Positions 9,007 through 18,449 of a stretch of 64,000 nt of DNA are shown here, in pieces. Source of the stretch: Caulobacter sp031457805 (GTDB lineage Bacteria; Pseudomonadota; Alphaproteobacteria; Caulobacterales; Caulobacteraceae); contig NZ_JAVDXI010000007.1 in the NCBI RefSeq assembly GCF_031457805.1, positions 62,001-126,000 of the forward strand, given 5' to 3'. Position numbers and translations under genes: made by a program. Position 1 is the stretch's first letter; each line of letters begins with the position of its first letter. Under the pieces are notes generated by a model. The model was not told the origin of the DNA, searched no databases, and saw nothing but the letters and a program-made list of their open reading frames with translations.

Positions 9007-11427
9007 ATGACCACCACCCTCACCCGCCGCCTGTTCGGCGCGAGCCTCGCGGCCCTGTCGGCCGCCGCCCTGCCCGGCCTGGCGCAAGCCGCCGGCCAAG
9101 CCTCCAAGACCTCGGGCGGCAAGCCGCTCTACAAGGATCCGGCCCAGCCGGTCGACGCGCGTGTGCAGGATCTGCTGTCGCGCATGACGATCGAGGAGAA
9201 GGCCGCCCAGCTGATCGGCATCTGGCTGACCAAGGCCAAGATCCAGACGCCCGAAGGCGAGTTCTCGCCCGAGGAAGCCAGCAAGAACTTCCCGCACGGC
9301 CTGGGCCAGGTGTCGCGCCCGACCGACCGCCGGGGCCTGAAGCCCGCCACCGTGGTGGGCGCCGCCGCCGGCGCCGAGGACGGCTCCATCGGCCGCAACG
9401 CCAAGGAAACCGCCAAGTATGTCAACGCCGCCCAGAAGTGGGCGATGGAAAAGACGCGCCTGGGCATCCCGATGCTGATGCACGACGAAGCGCTGCACGG
9501 CTATGTCGCGCGTGACGCCACCAGCTTCCCGCAGTCGATCGCCCTGGCCTCGACCTTCGATCCGGAGCTGACCGAGAAGATCTTCTCGGTCGCCGCCCGC
9601 GAGATGCGCGCCCGCGGCGCGAACATGGCGCTGGCGCCGGTGGTCGACGTGGCCCGCGACCCGCGCTGGGGCCGGATCGAGGAGACCTACGGCGAAGACC
9701 CGCACCTGTGCGCCGAGATCGGCCTGGCCGCCATCCGCGGCTTCCAGGGCGCGACCCTGCCGCTGGCCAAGGACAAGGTGTTCGTCACCCTCAAGCACAT
9801 GACCGGCCATGGCCAGCCCGAGAACGGCACCAATGTCGGCCCCGCTCAGATCGCCGAGCGCACCCTGCGCGAGAACTTCTTCCCGCCGTTCGAACGCGCG
9901 GTGAAGGAACTGCCGGTGCGGTCGGTGATGCCGTCGTACAACGAGATCGACGGCGTGCCCTCGCACGCCAACCGCTGGCTGCTGACCAAGATCCTGCGTG
10001 AGGAGTGGGGCTACAAGGGCTCGGTCCAGAGCGACTACTTCGCCATCAAGGAAATGATCAGCCGCCACAAGCTGACCAATGACCTGGGCGAGACGGCCGT
10101 GCGCGCCCTGCACGCGGGCGTCGATGTCGAGCTGCCCGACGGCGAGGCCTACGCCCTGATCCCCGAGCTGGTGAAGGCCGGGCGCATCCCGCAGTTCGAG
10201 GTCGACGCCGCCGTCGCCCGGGTGCTGGAGATGAAGTTCCAGGCGGGCCTCTTCGAGAACCCCTACTGCGACGAGAAGACCGCCGACGCCAAGACCGCCA
10301 CGCCGGACGCCGTCGCCCTGGCCCGCGAGGCCGCCCGCAAGGCCGTGGTCCTGCTCAAGAACGACAAGGGCGTGCTGCCGCTGGACGGCAAGAAGATCAA
10401 GCGCATGGCGCTGCTTGGCACGCACGCCAAGGACACGCCGATCGGCGGCTACTCCGACGTGCCGCGCCACGTGGTCTCGATCCTCGAAGGCCTGACCGCC
10501 GAGGCCAAGGCCCAAGGCTTCGCGCTCGACTACGCCGAGGCCGTCCGGATCACCGAACAGCGGGTCTGGGCGCAGGACGCGGTCAACTTCACCGACCCGG
10601 CCGTCAACGCCAAGCTGATCGCCGAAGCCGTCGAGGTCGCCAAGAAGGCCGATGTCGTGGTCATGGTGCTGGGCGACAACGAGCAGACCAGCCGCGAAGC
10701 CTGGGCCGACAACCACCTGGGCGACCGTGACAGCCTGGACCTGATGGGCCAGCAGAACGACCTGGCCAAGGCGATCTTCGACCTCGGCAAGCCCACGGTC
10801 GTGTTCCTGCTGAACGGCCGCCCGCTGTCGATCAACCTGCTGCAGCAACGCGCTGACGCCATCATCGAAGGCTGGTACCTGGGCCAGGAGACCGGCAACG
10901 CCGCCGCCGACGTGCTGTTCGGCCGCGCCAATCCGGGCGGCAAGCTGCCGGTCAGCATCGCCCGCGATGTCGGCCAGCTGCCGGTCTACTACAACCGCAA
11001 GCCCACAGCCCGCCGCGGCTATCTGGACGGCGAGACCACCCCGCTCTACCCGTTCGGCTTTGGCCTGTCGTACACCACCTTCGACATCTCGGCCCCGCGC
11101 CTGGCCAAGGCCAGGATCGGCCAGGGCGAGACCGTCAAGGTCGAGGTTGACGTCACCAACACCGGCAAGGTGGCCGGCGACGAGGTGGTCCAGCTCTACG
11201 TCCATGACGAGGCGGCCACGGTCACCCGTCCGGTGCTGGAGCTGAAGCACTTCAAGCGCGTCACCCTGGCCCCCGGCGCCAAGACCACGGTCACCTTCGA
11301 GATCAAGCCCTCGGACCTCTGGATGTGGAACCTGGACATGCAGCGCGTCGTCGAGCCCGGCGACTTCTCGATCCTGGTGGGTCCGAACTCCGTGGACCTG
11401 AAGAAGACGACGTTGACGGTCGCTTAA
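9007..11427 (+). CDS. Glycoside hydrolase family 3, exported beta-glucosidase
   Basis: An 806-residue GH3 enzyme that cleaves beta-linked glucosides from plant polysaccharide fragments. A Tat-like signal (LTRRLFGASLAAL) ends near residue 29. The first barrel domain holds the nucleophile D343 in VQSDYFA. The second alpha/beta domain spans about residues 420-650, and a C-terminal fibronectin-III-like domain about residues 720-800. The substrate-binding KHMTGHG motif is present. An operator-like palindrome lies upstream, and a carbohydrate esterase follows in the same direction, so the two may act on the same plant material. Confidence 0.95.
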   Translation: MTTTLTRRLFGASLAALSAAALPGLAQAAGQASKTSGGKPLYKDPAQPVDARVQDLLSRMTIEEKAAQLIGIWLTKAKIQTPEGEFSPEEASKNFPHGLGQVSRPTDRRGLKPATVVGAAAGAEDGSIGRNAKETAKYVNAAQKWAMEKTRLGIPMLMHDEALHGYVARDATSFPQSIALASTFDPELTEKIFSVAAREMRARGANMALAPVVDVARDPRWGRIEETYGEDPHLCAEIGLAAIRGFQGATLPLAKDKVFVTLKHMTGHGQPENGTNVGPAQIAERTLRENFFPPFERAVKELPVRSVMPSYNEIDGVPSHANRWLLTKILREEWGYKGSVQSDYFAIKEMISRHKLTNDLGETAVRALHAGVDVELPDGEAYALIPELVKAGRIPQFEVDAAVARVLEMKFQAGLFENPYCDEKTADAKTATPDAVALAREAARKAVVLLKNDKGVLPLDGKKIKRMALLGTHAKDTPIGGYSDVPRHVVSILEGLTAEAKAQGFALDYAEAVRITEQRVWAQDAVNFTDPAVNAKLIAEAVEVAKKADVVVMVLGDNEQTSREAWADNHLGDRDSLDLMGQQNDLAKAIFDLGKPTVVFLLNGRPLSINLLQQRADAIIEGWYLGQETGNAAADVLFGRANPGGKLPVSIARDVGQLPVYYNRKPTARRGYLDGETTPLYPFGFGLSYTTFDISAPRLAKARIGQGETVKVEVDVTNTGKVAGDEVVQLYVHDEAATVTRPVLELKHFKRVTLAPGAKTTVTFEIKPSDLWMWNLDMQRVVEPGDFSILVGPNSVDLKKTTLTVA

Positions 11428-11450
11428 GCGCCGTCGATGCGTTCAAAAAT

Positions 11451-11582
11451 CCGGTTTCCCCGGCGAATGCCGGGGCCCAGATCGAACCCATGAGGGCTGC
11501 GGGCCTTGCCGAGATCGTTGGCAAGTCAACCCCAAAAGCGCTCAGGATGAATCGGGGCCCCGGCATTCGCCGGGGAAGTCGG
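11451..11582. repeat. Intergenic palindromic repeat, family A, copy 2
   Basis: Has the family ends TTCCCCGGCGAATGCCGGGG and, inverted, CCCCGGCATTCGCCGGGGAA, plus the conserved CCCAGATCGAACCC and GGATGAATC junctions. It separates the GH3 and esterase genes. Confidence 0.85.
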
Positions 11583-11627
11583 AGAAATCTAAGACCGCCA
11601 GCAAGGCGGCATACACGGGAGCAAACC

Positions 11628-13538
11628 ATGCGCCGTCTCGCGCCGATTCTGCTGGCCGTCGCCCTCGTCGGGCCCGCCAACGCACAGTCCCTGCTGAACG
11701 GCCTGTTCGCCGACCACGCCGTCGTCCAGCGCGACCGGCCCCTGCCGGTGTTCGGGACCGCCAAGCCGGGCGAGACGGTCACCGCGTCCTTCGCGGGCCA
11801 GACCCTGACCGCCAAGGCCGGTCCTGACGGCGCCTGGCGCGTGGACTTCCCGGCCACGCCCGCTGGCGGCCCCTACACCCTGACCGCCGCCACCGCCTCG
11901 GCCAAGGCCACGGCGTCCGACGTGCTGGTTGGCGATGTCTGGCTGTGCTCGGGCCAGTCGAACATGGAGATGCAGGTCTCCGCCTCGGGCGACGCCTGGA
12001 ACCAGATCAACAACGGCGCGGCCAACGACACGATCCGAATGGCCACGATCGAGAAGGCCGACGCCCGCTCGCCCGCCAAGTACTTCAAGAAGCCGCCCGC
12101 CTGGAAGCCGACGAACAAGGAAACTGTCGGCGCCTTTTCGGCCAGCTGCTTCTACTTCGCCCGCGAGCTGCAGAAGACGCGCAACGTCCCGCTGGGCCTG
12201 ATCCACGCCTCGTGGGGCGGCTCGGGCATCGAGGCCTGGATGACGCCGACAGCGCTGCGCAAGGTCGGCGGCTATGACGACGCCATCGAGGTCCTGAACC
12301 TGTCGATCAAGGACCAGGACGCCGCCAGCCGCCGCTGGGGCGAGGTGATCAAGGGCTGGTGGAGCGCCAAGAACCCTGGCCAGGCGGCGCTGGCGCCGTG
12401 GACCGGCGCGGGAACCTGGACGGCCGCGCCGCAGGGCCTCGGGATCTGGGAACGCTGGGGCGTCCCGGCCCTGGCGCAGTTCAACGGCGTCGTCTGGTTC
12501 AAGACCGAGATCGAGCTGACCGCCGCACAGGCCGCGCAGGCGGCCACCTTGGGCCTGGCCCAGATCGACGAGATGGACACCACCTATCTCAACGGCGTGG
12601 GCGTCGGCGCGACCTCCGGGGCGTGGCTGGACCGCCGCTACGCCCTGCCCGCCGGCGCGCTGAAGGCCGGCAAGAACACGCTCGTCGTCTCGGCCTACGA
12701 CACCTACGCCAACGGCGGCATGTATGGCGATCCAGCCAAGCGTGTGCTGACCCTGGCCGATGGGACGTCGCTGCCGCTGACCAACTGGACGTACCGGATC
12801 GAGCCCCGCGCCGGCGGCGATCCGCCCCGCGCGCCCTGGGACACCCTGTCGGGGGTCTCGACGCTCTACAACGGCATGATCGCCCCGATGGGCCCCTACG
12901 CCTATGCAGGCCTGGCCTGGTACCAGGGCGAGACCAATGTCGGCCGCGACAAGGCCTATGTGAACCTGCTGGGCGCCTTCATGGCCGAGCGGCGTCAGGG
13001 ACAGTCGCCCGACATGCCGGCGCTGGTCGTGCAACTGGCCGACTATGGCGGCTTCGCCACCGCGCCCGGCCTGCCCGCAGGAACCGCCGCCCTGCGCGAC
13101 GCCCAGCGCCGGGCCGTCGCCGCCGATCCGCGCGCCGGCCTCGTCGTCATCCACGACATCGGCGACCCCTATGACATCCACCCGGCCAACAAGCAGGAGG
13201 TCGGCCGGCGCCTGGCCCTGGCCGCTCGCCGCCTCTATGGCGAGCCGGTGACCACCGGCCCCGAGGTCGTCTCCGCCAAGCGGACCGCCGACACCGTGGT
13301 GGTCAGCTTCGCCCAGGTGGGCGGCGGGCGTCTGGTCTCGTACGGCTCGGACCGGGTGATCGGCTTTGAGCTGTGCGACACCGCTTGCCGCTGGGTCGAC
13401 GGTCGCATCGACGGGACCTCGGTGGTGCTGAGCGGGACGGGCTCCAAGGTCCGTTTCGCCTGGGCCGATAGCCCGACCTTCAACCTGTTCGACGCCGAGG
13501 GCCTTCCGGCCGGGCCGTTCGAGGTTGACGTTCACTAA
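11628..13538 (+). CDS. Sialate O-acetylesterase-like SGNH hydrolase
   Basis: A 636-residue exported esterase. The signal peptide (residues 1-19, ending ANA) is followed by a beta-sandwich, then the SGNH hydrolase motif GDVWLCSGQSNM with nucleophile S111. The catalytic Asp/His block is YDIHPANKQE near residue 510. A jelly-roll insertion (about residues 250-370) is typical of the family. ATG 11628 was chosen because it directly precedes the signal peptide, while the frame upstream runs through repeat A. In saprophytes such enzymes usually remove acetyl groups from hemicellulose rather than sialic acid, which fits the GH3 neighbour. Confidence 0.92.
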   Translation: MRRLAPILLAVALVGPANAQSLLNGLFADHAVVQRDRPLPVFGTAKPGETVTASFAGQTLTAKAGPDGAWRVDFPATPAGGPYTLTAATASAKATASDVLVGDVWLCSGQSNMEMQVSASGDAWNQINNGAANDTIRMATIEKADARSPAKYFKKPPAWKPTNKETVGAFSASCFYFARELQKTRNVPLGLIHASWGGSGIEAWMTPTALRKVGGYDDAIEVLNLSIKDQDAASRRWGEVIKGWWSAKNPGQAALAPWTGAGTWTAAPQGLGIWERWGVPALAQFNGVVWFKTEIELTAAQAAQAATLGLAQIDEMDTTYLNGVGVGATSGAWLDRRYALPAGALKAGKNTLVVSAYDTYANGGMYGDPAKRVLTLADGTSLPLTNWTYRIEPRAGGDPPRAPWDTLSGVSTLYNGMIAPMGPYAYAGLAWYQGETNVGRDKAYVNLLGAFMAERRQGQSPDMPALVVQLADYGGFATAPGLPAGTAALRDAQRRAVAADPRAGLVVIHDIGDPYDIHPANKQEVGRRLALAARRLYGEPVTTGPEVVSAKRTADTVVVSFAQVGGGRLVSYGSDRVIGFELCDTACRWVDGRIDGTSVVLSGTGSKVRFAWADSPTFNLFDAEGLPAGPFEVDVH

Positions 13539-13627
13539 CCGCCCGAGCGCCCCTTAAGTAAGAATCCGAAGCTAAGTGTGATCGCACCGGGGTTCTGTCG
13601 GGGGACACGAGGGTCCATATCGCGGCC

Positions 13628-14041
13628 ATGTCCGTTTCTCCGCGCTCCCAGGCCCGCGCCGACGCCGCTCCGTTCACCGATGAGGAGATCGACCGGCTGG
13701 TCGAGACCTTCTACGCGCGGATCCGCCAGCACCATCGCCTGGGCCCGATCTTCGAGACCGCGATCGGCCCCGACGGCTGGCCCGAGCACCTGGCCAAGCT
13801 GAAGGACTTCTGGTCGTCGGTGCTGAACACCTCGGGCCGCTACAAGGGCCAGCCGGTGGCGGGCCACCAGGGCGTCGAGGGGATCACCGAGGGCCTGTTC
13901 ACGCCATGGCTGGGCCTCTTCCACATGACCTGCGCCGAGCTTTTCGACGCGCCCCGTGCGGCCTTCATCGGCCAGAGAGCCGAGCGGATCGCAGCCACCC
14001 TGAAGCTGGGGCTGTTTCACCGCTCCGGAGCGGTGGCTTGA
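13628..14041 (+). CDS. Group III truncated haemoglobin
   Basis: A 137-residue single-domain globin. The pattern (ETFYARIRQHHRLGPIF, then LKDFWSSVL and a His-bearing GHQGVEGI block) matches group III truncated globins, which bind haem and handle oxygen or nitric oxide. No membrane segment is present. Its TGA overlaps the TTG start of the next gene, so translation of the two is probably coupled. Confidence 0.9.
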   Translation: MSVSPRSQARADAAPFTDEEIDRLVETFYARIRQHHRLGPIFETAIGPDGWPEHLAKLKDFWSSVLNTSGRYKGQPVAGHQGVEGITEGLFTPWLGLFHMTCAELFDAPRAAFIGQRAERIAATLKLGLFHRSGAVA

Positions 14042-14748
14042 GCCCGCGCGCGGGCCTGGCCGACCAGGGTTTCGTCCGCTTCGAAGCCAACGAAACCTCG
14101 GCCCTTCTCGGCCCGGAGGCGATGGCGGGGTGGAGCACCTTCGCCGACAGCTGGAACGACCTTGGCCTTGACACCTTCATGGCGGACGGCGGGCGCTATC
14201 GGCGTCGGCGGTTCGCCGCCTTCGCGGTCGCGCCGGGGCTCCTGGAGCGCAAGCCGCATCAGCCGCACTGGCAGAGCCGCGACTACAACCCATTGAACGG
14301 CGGCGTTCAGCGCTGGTTCGAGCCGGTCACTGACGCGATCGCCGACCATCCGGTGATGCGAGGCGTCATCGCCGCCGGGCTTGAGCAGTTTGATCCGCTG
14401 TCGCCCCCCTCGGATACGCCCTGGCACGTCGAGGCCCACCAGTTCCGCATCGAGGCGCGGGCGGGCGAGCAAGGCCTGCCGACCCCTGAGGGCGCGCACC
14501 GCGACGGCGTCGACTGGGTGATCGTCATGCTGGTCGATCGCCAGAACGTCGACAGCGGCGTCACCGACATCTTTGCGCCGGACGGGACAAGCCTGGGCGC
14601 GTTCACCCTGACCGCGCCGGGCGACGCGGTTTTCCTCGACGACCACCGCGTCCTGCATGGCGTGACACCCATCCGGCCGCGCGAGTCTCAGGCCCCAGCG
14701 ATCCGCGATGTGCTGGTCGTCACATTTCGGCGCCCGGAAGCGGCGTAG
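14038..14748 (+). CDS. 2-oxoglutarate/Fe(II) dioxygenase of the PF10014 type
   Basis: A 236-residue member of the family that includes amino-acid hydroxylases such as isoleucine dioxygenase. The iron facial triad is visible as H-x-D in AHRDGVDW and the distal His in VLHGVTP, and the 2OG-binding Arg probably lies just after, in RPRES or RDVLVV. TTG 14038 was chosen because it overlaps the globin stop (TTGA). A longer frame would overlap the globin by 130 bases. The substrate is unknown and may be a free amino acid. Confidence 0.85.
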   Translation: MSPRAGLADQGFVRFEANETSALLGPEAMAGWSTFADSWNDLGLDTFMADGGRYRRRRFAAFAVAPGLLERKPHQPHWQSRDYNPLNGGVQRWFEPVTDAIADHPVMRGVIAAGLEQFDPLSPPSDTPWHVEAHQFRIEARAGEQGLPTPEGAHRDGVDWVIVMLVDRQNVDSGVTDIFAPDGTSLGAFTLTAPGDAVFLDDHRVLHGVTPIRPRESQAPAIRDVLVVTFRRPEAA

Positions 14749-14864
14749 AGTCCAGCTCGCGCGGGGGTAGCTGCGACCGTTTGCCTCACGCGTTAACTCT
14801 TTGGACCGGTGTCCACCCATGTAACGGTGGCTTTCCGGCTTCTCGGGATCGGGCGTCCATTTCC

Positions 14865-16262
14865 ATGTCTCGAGACGATTGCGCCCTGCCGCACACCGCC
14901 TCCGCTCAGCGCCGCGACGTGCTGTCCGGCGCGATGGCCGACGCCGTCCCGATCCTGATCAGCTATGTCGACCGCGAGGAGCGCTATCGCTTCGTCAACC
15001 GCGCCTATGAGCACTGGTTCGGCGTGGATCGCGCCGATATCGAAGGTCGCCGTCTCAGCGAAGTGATCGGCGACGTCGCCTATGGGCGCTTGCAAGGCTT
15101 TGTACGCCGGGCGCTGGCGGGCGAGACCCTCACCTTCGAGGGCGAGGTCGAATACCAGGGCGCCGGCGCCCGCTTTATCGAGGCGCGATACGTGCCCGAC
15201 ATCGCGCCGAACGGCGAAATCCCCGGCTACTACGTCCTGATCACCGACATCACCGAACGCAAGCGCGCCGAGGAGACCGAACGCCTGCTGATCCGCGAGG
15301 TGGACCATCGGGCCAAGAACGTGCTGACCGTCGTCCAGTCGCTGGCCCAACTGACGCCGTTCGAGACCAAGGACCAGTACGTCCATGCGCTGTCGGGCCG
15401 GATCGGCTCGCTGGCCCGCGCTCACAGCCTGTTGTCGGCGACACGCTGGAGCGGCGTGGACCTGCACGACCTGCTGCGGCTGGAGCTGGATCCCTATGGC
15501 GGGGAGGCCAGCGAGCAGGTGGCGATCCTGGGTCCGCCGGCCCTGATCGACGCCCAGGCCGCCCAGTCCCTGGCCCTGGTGATCCACGAACTGGCCACCA
15601 ACGCAAGTAAGTACGGCGCCCTGTCGCGCCCGCTGGGCCGCCTGAACGTCAGCTGGAGCTTCGACGAGACCGGCGTGCTTCGCCTGGCCTGGCGAGAGGA
15701 CGCCGGGGTGGCGATCGCCGCGCCGACGCAACGTGGCTTCGGCTCCACCCTGATCGAGAGCGCCGCCAAGCAGCTGGGTGCGCGGATCGAACACACCTGG
15801 CGCCCGCAGGGCCTGAAGGTGCGTCTCGATCTGCTGCAGGGGGCCCAGGCCCGTCCGGCCGAGAGCGCGCCGGTCTATCGGGCGGGCTCTCCCGCCGAAG
15901 TCGGGCCCAGCCTCAACGATCAGCATGTGCTCGTCGTCGAGGACGAGGCGGTGGTGGCCATGGAGCTGACGCGCGTGCTCACCGCCGCCGGCGCCAAGGT
16001 GGTGGGTCCGGCTGGCACAATCGAGGAGGCGATGGCGCTGCTGGACGCCCACCCCGTCGACCGTGCGCTGCTGGACGTCAACCTGGGCGGCCGCCTGATC
16101 ACGCCCGTGGCCAAGGCGCTGAACCGCCGCGGCGTCCCGTTCGTCTATCTGACCGGCTACCAGGAGCCGGAGGTCGACGATGGTCCCATCCTGCGCAAGC
16201 CCGTGCCCGCCAACGTCCTGGTCGGCGCCCTGGCCCGCGGCGCCCCGCTGACGGCGCAGTAG
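14865..16262 (+). CDS. PAS-HWE histidine kinase with C-terminal receiver
   Basis: A 465-residue cytoplasmic signalling protein. A PAS domain (about 20-130, with DITERKRAEE at its end) precedes an HWE-type dimerisation block with phospho-acceptor H148 in EVDHRAKN, an ATPase domain with HELATNASKYGALS and the family WxE (WRED), and a receiver (about 345-460) with EDE, phosphorylatable D in LLDVNLGG and K in LRKPVP. The start ATG 14865 follows a GANTC-poor leader. Hybrid HWE kinases feed phosphate to or from their own receiver, often in general stress or light signalling. No partner is adjacent. Confidence 0.92.
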   Translation: MSRDDCALPHTASAQRRDVLSGAMADAVPILISYVDREERYRFVNRAYEHWFGVDRADIEGRRLSEVIGDVAYGRLQGFVRRALAGETLTFEGEVEYQGAGARFIEARYVPDIAPNGEIPGYYVLITDITERKRAEETERLLIREVDHRAKNVLTVVQSLAQLTPFETKDQYVHALSGRIGSLARAHSLLSATRWSGVDLHDLLRLELDPYGGEASEQVAILGPPALIDAQAAQSLALVIHELATNASKYGALSRPLGRLNVSWSFDETGVLRLAWREDAGVAIAAPTQRGFGSTLIESAAKQLGARIEHTWRPQGLKVRLDLLQGAQARPAESAPVYRAGSPAEVGPSLNDQHVLVVEDEAVVAMELTRVLTAAGAKVVGPAGTIEEAMALLDAHPVDRALLDVNLGGRLITPVAKALNRRGVPFVYLTGYQEPEVDDGPILRKPVPANVLVGALARGAPLTAQ

Positions 16263-16339
16263 GTCGCCTTGCTTCCGACACGCCTATGATGGACGTGATC
16301 CGGACGATCTTGTCCGAAGCCTCGCCTTGGCTCTTGAAA

Positions 16340-16356
16340 TTGCAATTCGTTCTCAA
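16340..16356. promoter_or_regulatory. Fur-box-like site upstream of the flavin operon
   Basis: Read on the minus strand the site is TTGAGAACGAATTGCAA. It matches the site before feoA (TTGCGAACGATTATCA) at 12 of 16 positions and keeps the 7-1-7 symmetry of Fur boxes. It lies 45 bases before the first gene, where a repressor would block the promoter. Confidence 0.5.
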
Positions 16357-16400
16357 GTAAGGACAGGCATCCTGTTGCTCAGCCCCTGTCGCGTCCGCCT

Positions 16401-17030
16401 GTGAAATCCGCCGCCGCCCAACATCGCCGCTCGTTCTGGCTGAAGCAGCTGCACCAGTGGCACTGGATCAGCGCGGCGCTGTCGCTGATCGGCATGCTGC
16501 TGTTCGCGATCACCGGGATCACCCTGAACCACGCCGGCCAGATCGAGGCCGAGCCCCAGGTGGTCAGCCGCAAGGCGACCCTGCCGCCCGACCTGCTGGC
16601 GGTGCTGGCCAAGGGTCCGGAAGAGGGCAAGCGCCCCCTGCCCGTCAAGCTGGAGCCGTTCCTCGACGAGGCCGTCGGCGCCGACGTGGCCGGGCGCGAG
16701 GGCGAATGGTCGGCCGACGAGGTCTATGTGGCGCTCGCCCGCCCCGGCGGCGACGCCTGGGTCTCGATCGACCGCGAGACCGGCGCCGTCGAGCATGAGA
16801 AGACCACGCGCGGCGCGATCAGCCTGCTCAATGACCTGCACAAGGGCCGCAACACCGGCAAGGCCTGGAGCTGGTTCATCGACATCTTCGCGGTCGCCTG
16901 CGTGATCTTCACGGTGACCGGCCTGATCCTGCTGCAGTTCCACGCCCGCGCGCGCCCCCTGACCTGGCCGCTGGTCGGGCTGGGTCTGGTCGCGCCCGTC
17001 CTTCTTGTCATCCTGTTCGTCCACCTCTGA
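16401..17030 (+). CDS. PepSY-associated membrane protein
   Basis: A 209-residue inner-membrane protein. Membrane helices lie at about residues 25-45 (SLIGMLLFAITGITLNH), 155-180 and 185-209. The central PepSY-like soluble part (about 60-135) contains DEVYVALARPGGDAWVSID and lies in the periplasm. Short PepSY membrane proteins carry electrons across the membrane in reductive iron uptake systems. It is the first gene of a five-gene operon with a 10-base gap to the next, behind a Fur-like site. The GTG start is the only one near the membrane helix. Confidence 0.88.
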   Translation: MKSAAAQHRRSFWLKQLHQWHWISAALSLIGMLLFAITGITLNHAGQIEAEPQVVSRKATLPPDLLAVLAKGPEEGKRPLPVKLEPFLDEAVGADVAGREGEWSADEVYVALARPGGDAWVSIDRETGAVEHEKTTRGAISLLNDLHKGRNTGKAWSWFIDIFAVACVIFTVTGLILLQFHARARPLTWPLVGLGLVAPVLLVILFVHL

Positions 17031-17040
17031 GGCAGACACC

Positions 17041-17568
17041 GTGAAGCGTTCGATTTCCCTGCTCACCTTCGCCGGCGCCGCTGTCGGCGCCCCGGCGATG
17101 GCCGCCGACCTCAATGTCACGGTCGAGCTGCCCAAGCTGAATGTGGCCGAGTACCACAAGCCCTATGTGGCCATCTGGATCGAGAACCCGGCCGACTCCA
17201 CCGCCGCCGGCACCCTGGCCGTCTGGTACGACGCCAAGAACCGCGAGGACAACGGCGCCAAGTGGCTGAAGGACATGCGTCAGTGGTGGCGCAAGGCCGG
17301 CCGCGAAATGAGCTTCCCCGCCGACGGCGTCAGCGGCGCCACCCGCGCGCCGGGTCCCCAGAAGCTGGTCTTCTCCGGCGCCAAGGGCGCGCTGAAGACC
17401 CTCAAGCCCGGCCAGTACAACCTGGTCGTCGAGGCCGCCCGCGAGGTCGGCGGCCACGAGGCCGTTCGCGTGCCGTTCACCTGGGGCCAAATGGGGGGCA
17501 AGCCCGGCAAGCCCGCTTCGGCCAAGGGCTCGGCCGAGCTGGGCGCCGTCACCGTTTCCGTGAAGTGA
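17041..17568 (+). CDS. DUF2271 protein, probable flavinylated periplasmic carrier
   Basis: A 175-residue exported protein with a signal peptide ending AMA (about residue 21). It contains D-G-V-S-G-A-T at residues 95-101, an exact match to the D-x-x-[ST]-G-A-[ST] site where ApbE links FMN to threonine, so T101 is the expected flavin site. DUF2271 proteins are known flavinylation targets. It sits between PepSY and DUF4198 genes and upstream of apbE, so all the parts needed are in one operon. The GTG start was chosen because it gives the signal peptide directly. Confidence 0.88.
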   Translation: MKRSISLLTFAGAAVGAPAMAADLNVTVELPKLNVAEYHKPYVAIWIENPADSTAAGTLAVWYDAKNREDNGAKWLKDMRQWWRKAGREMSFPADGVSGATRAPGPQKLVFSGAKGALKTLKPGQYNLVVEAAREVGGHEAVRVPFTWGQMGGKPGKPASAKGSAELGAVTVSVK

Positions 17569-17576
17569 GAAAAGCC

Positions 17577-18443
17577 ATGACCTTCAAGACGCGCCTGCTC
17601 GCCGTCGCCGCTGTCAGCGTCGCCCTGGCCCTGCCGATGTCGGCCTCCGCCCACCGGGGCTGGATGGTGCCGGCCTTCACCACCCTGTCGGGCGACGGCG
17701 CCTGGGTGACGGTCGACGCGGCCATCTCCAATGAGCTGTTCTATCCCGACCACCGGGCCATGCGCACCGACGGCGTCAAGGTGATCGCGCCCGACGGCGC
17801 GGCGGACAAGATCCAGAACGCCGCGACCGGCCAGTATCGCTCGACCTTCGATGTCCAGCTGACCAAACCGGGCACCTACAAGATCTACACGGCCAGCAAC
17901 AGCGTCATGGCCAGCTGGACCGAGAACGGCGAGGTCAAGCGCTTCCGCGGTTCGCCCGAGGACTTCGCCAAGCAGGTGCCGGCCGGCGCCGCCGACCTGA
18001 AGACCATCAAGTCCAGCAGCCGCAACGAGACCTTCGTCACCCGCGACAAGCCGACGCTCGAGGCCCTCAAGCCCACCGGCCAGGGCCTGGAGCTGGTCCC
18101 GGTCACCCATCCGACCGACGTGATCGCCACCGAGGCGGCCACCTTCAAGTTCGTGATCGACGGCAAGCCCGCGGCCAACCTGGAGGTCACCTTCGTACCC
18201 GGCGGCGCGCGCTGGCGCGCCAGCCCCGGCGAGATCAAGGTCAAGTCGGGTCCCGACGGCGCGGTGAAGGTCACCCTGCCGGAAGCCGGCATGTACTGGG
18301 TCAACGCCACGGTCCGCTCCGGCGCCGACGCGCGCGGCGGCATGGGCGGCCCTCCGGGCGCAGCCCCCGCGCCGGCCACCCCGCTGGCCGGCGACGGCAT
18401 GAGCGCCAGCTACACCGCCGTCATCGAAGCCCAGCGGCCTTAA
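17577..18443 (+). CDS. DUF4198 periplasmic protein
   Basis: A 288-residue exported protein. The signal peptide ends near SASAHRGW. DUF4198 proteins start mature chains with His next to the cleavage site, as here (A-H-R-G-W), which could bind metal. A second beta domain (about 160-260) has FVPGGARWR and ends in a Gly/Pro-rich tail. The family is linked to metal uptake, often nickel, cobalt or iron. The start is nine bases after the previous stop. Confidence 0.85.
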   Translation: MTFKTRLLAVAAVSVALALPMSASAHRGWMVPAFTTLSGDGAWVTVDAAISNELFYPDHRAMRTDGVKVIAPDGAADKIQNAATGQYRSTFDVQLTKPGTYKIYTASNSVMASWTENGEVKRFRGSPEDFAKQVPAGAADLKTIKSSSRNETFVTRDKPTLEALKPTGQGLELVPVTHPTDVIATEAATFKFVIDGKPAANLEVTFVPGGARWRASPGEIKVKSGPDGAVKVTLPEAGMYWVNATVRSGADARGGMGGPPGAAPAPATPLAGDGMSASYTAVIEAQRP

Positions 18444-18449
18444 CAAGGA

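Noticed and set aside
8527..11250. Long minus-strand frame opposite the GH3 gene (over 900 codons)
   Set aside because: High GC in third positions leaves antisense frames free of stops. The composition is low-complexity (Val, Gly, Leu, His) and no family motif is seen. The same applies to long frames opposite ileS (57340-60072), DUF885 (6803-8956) and secA (26356-28257).
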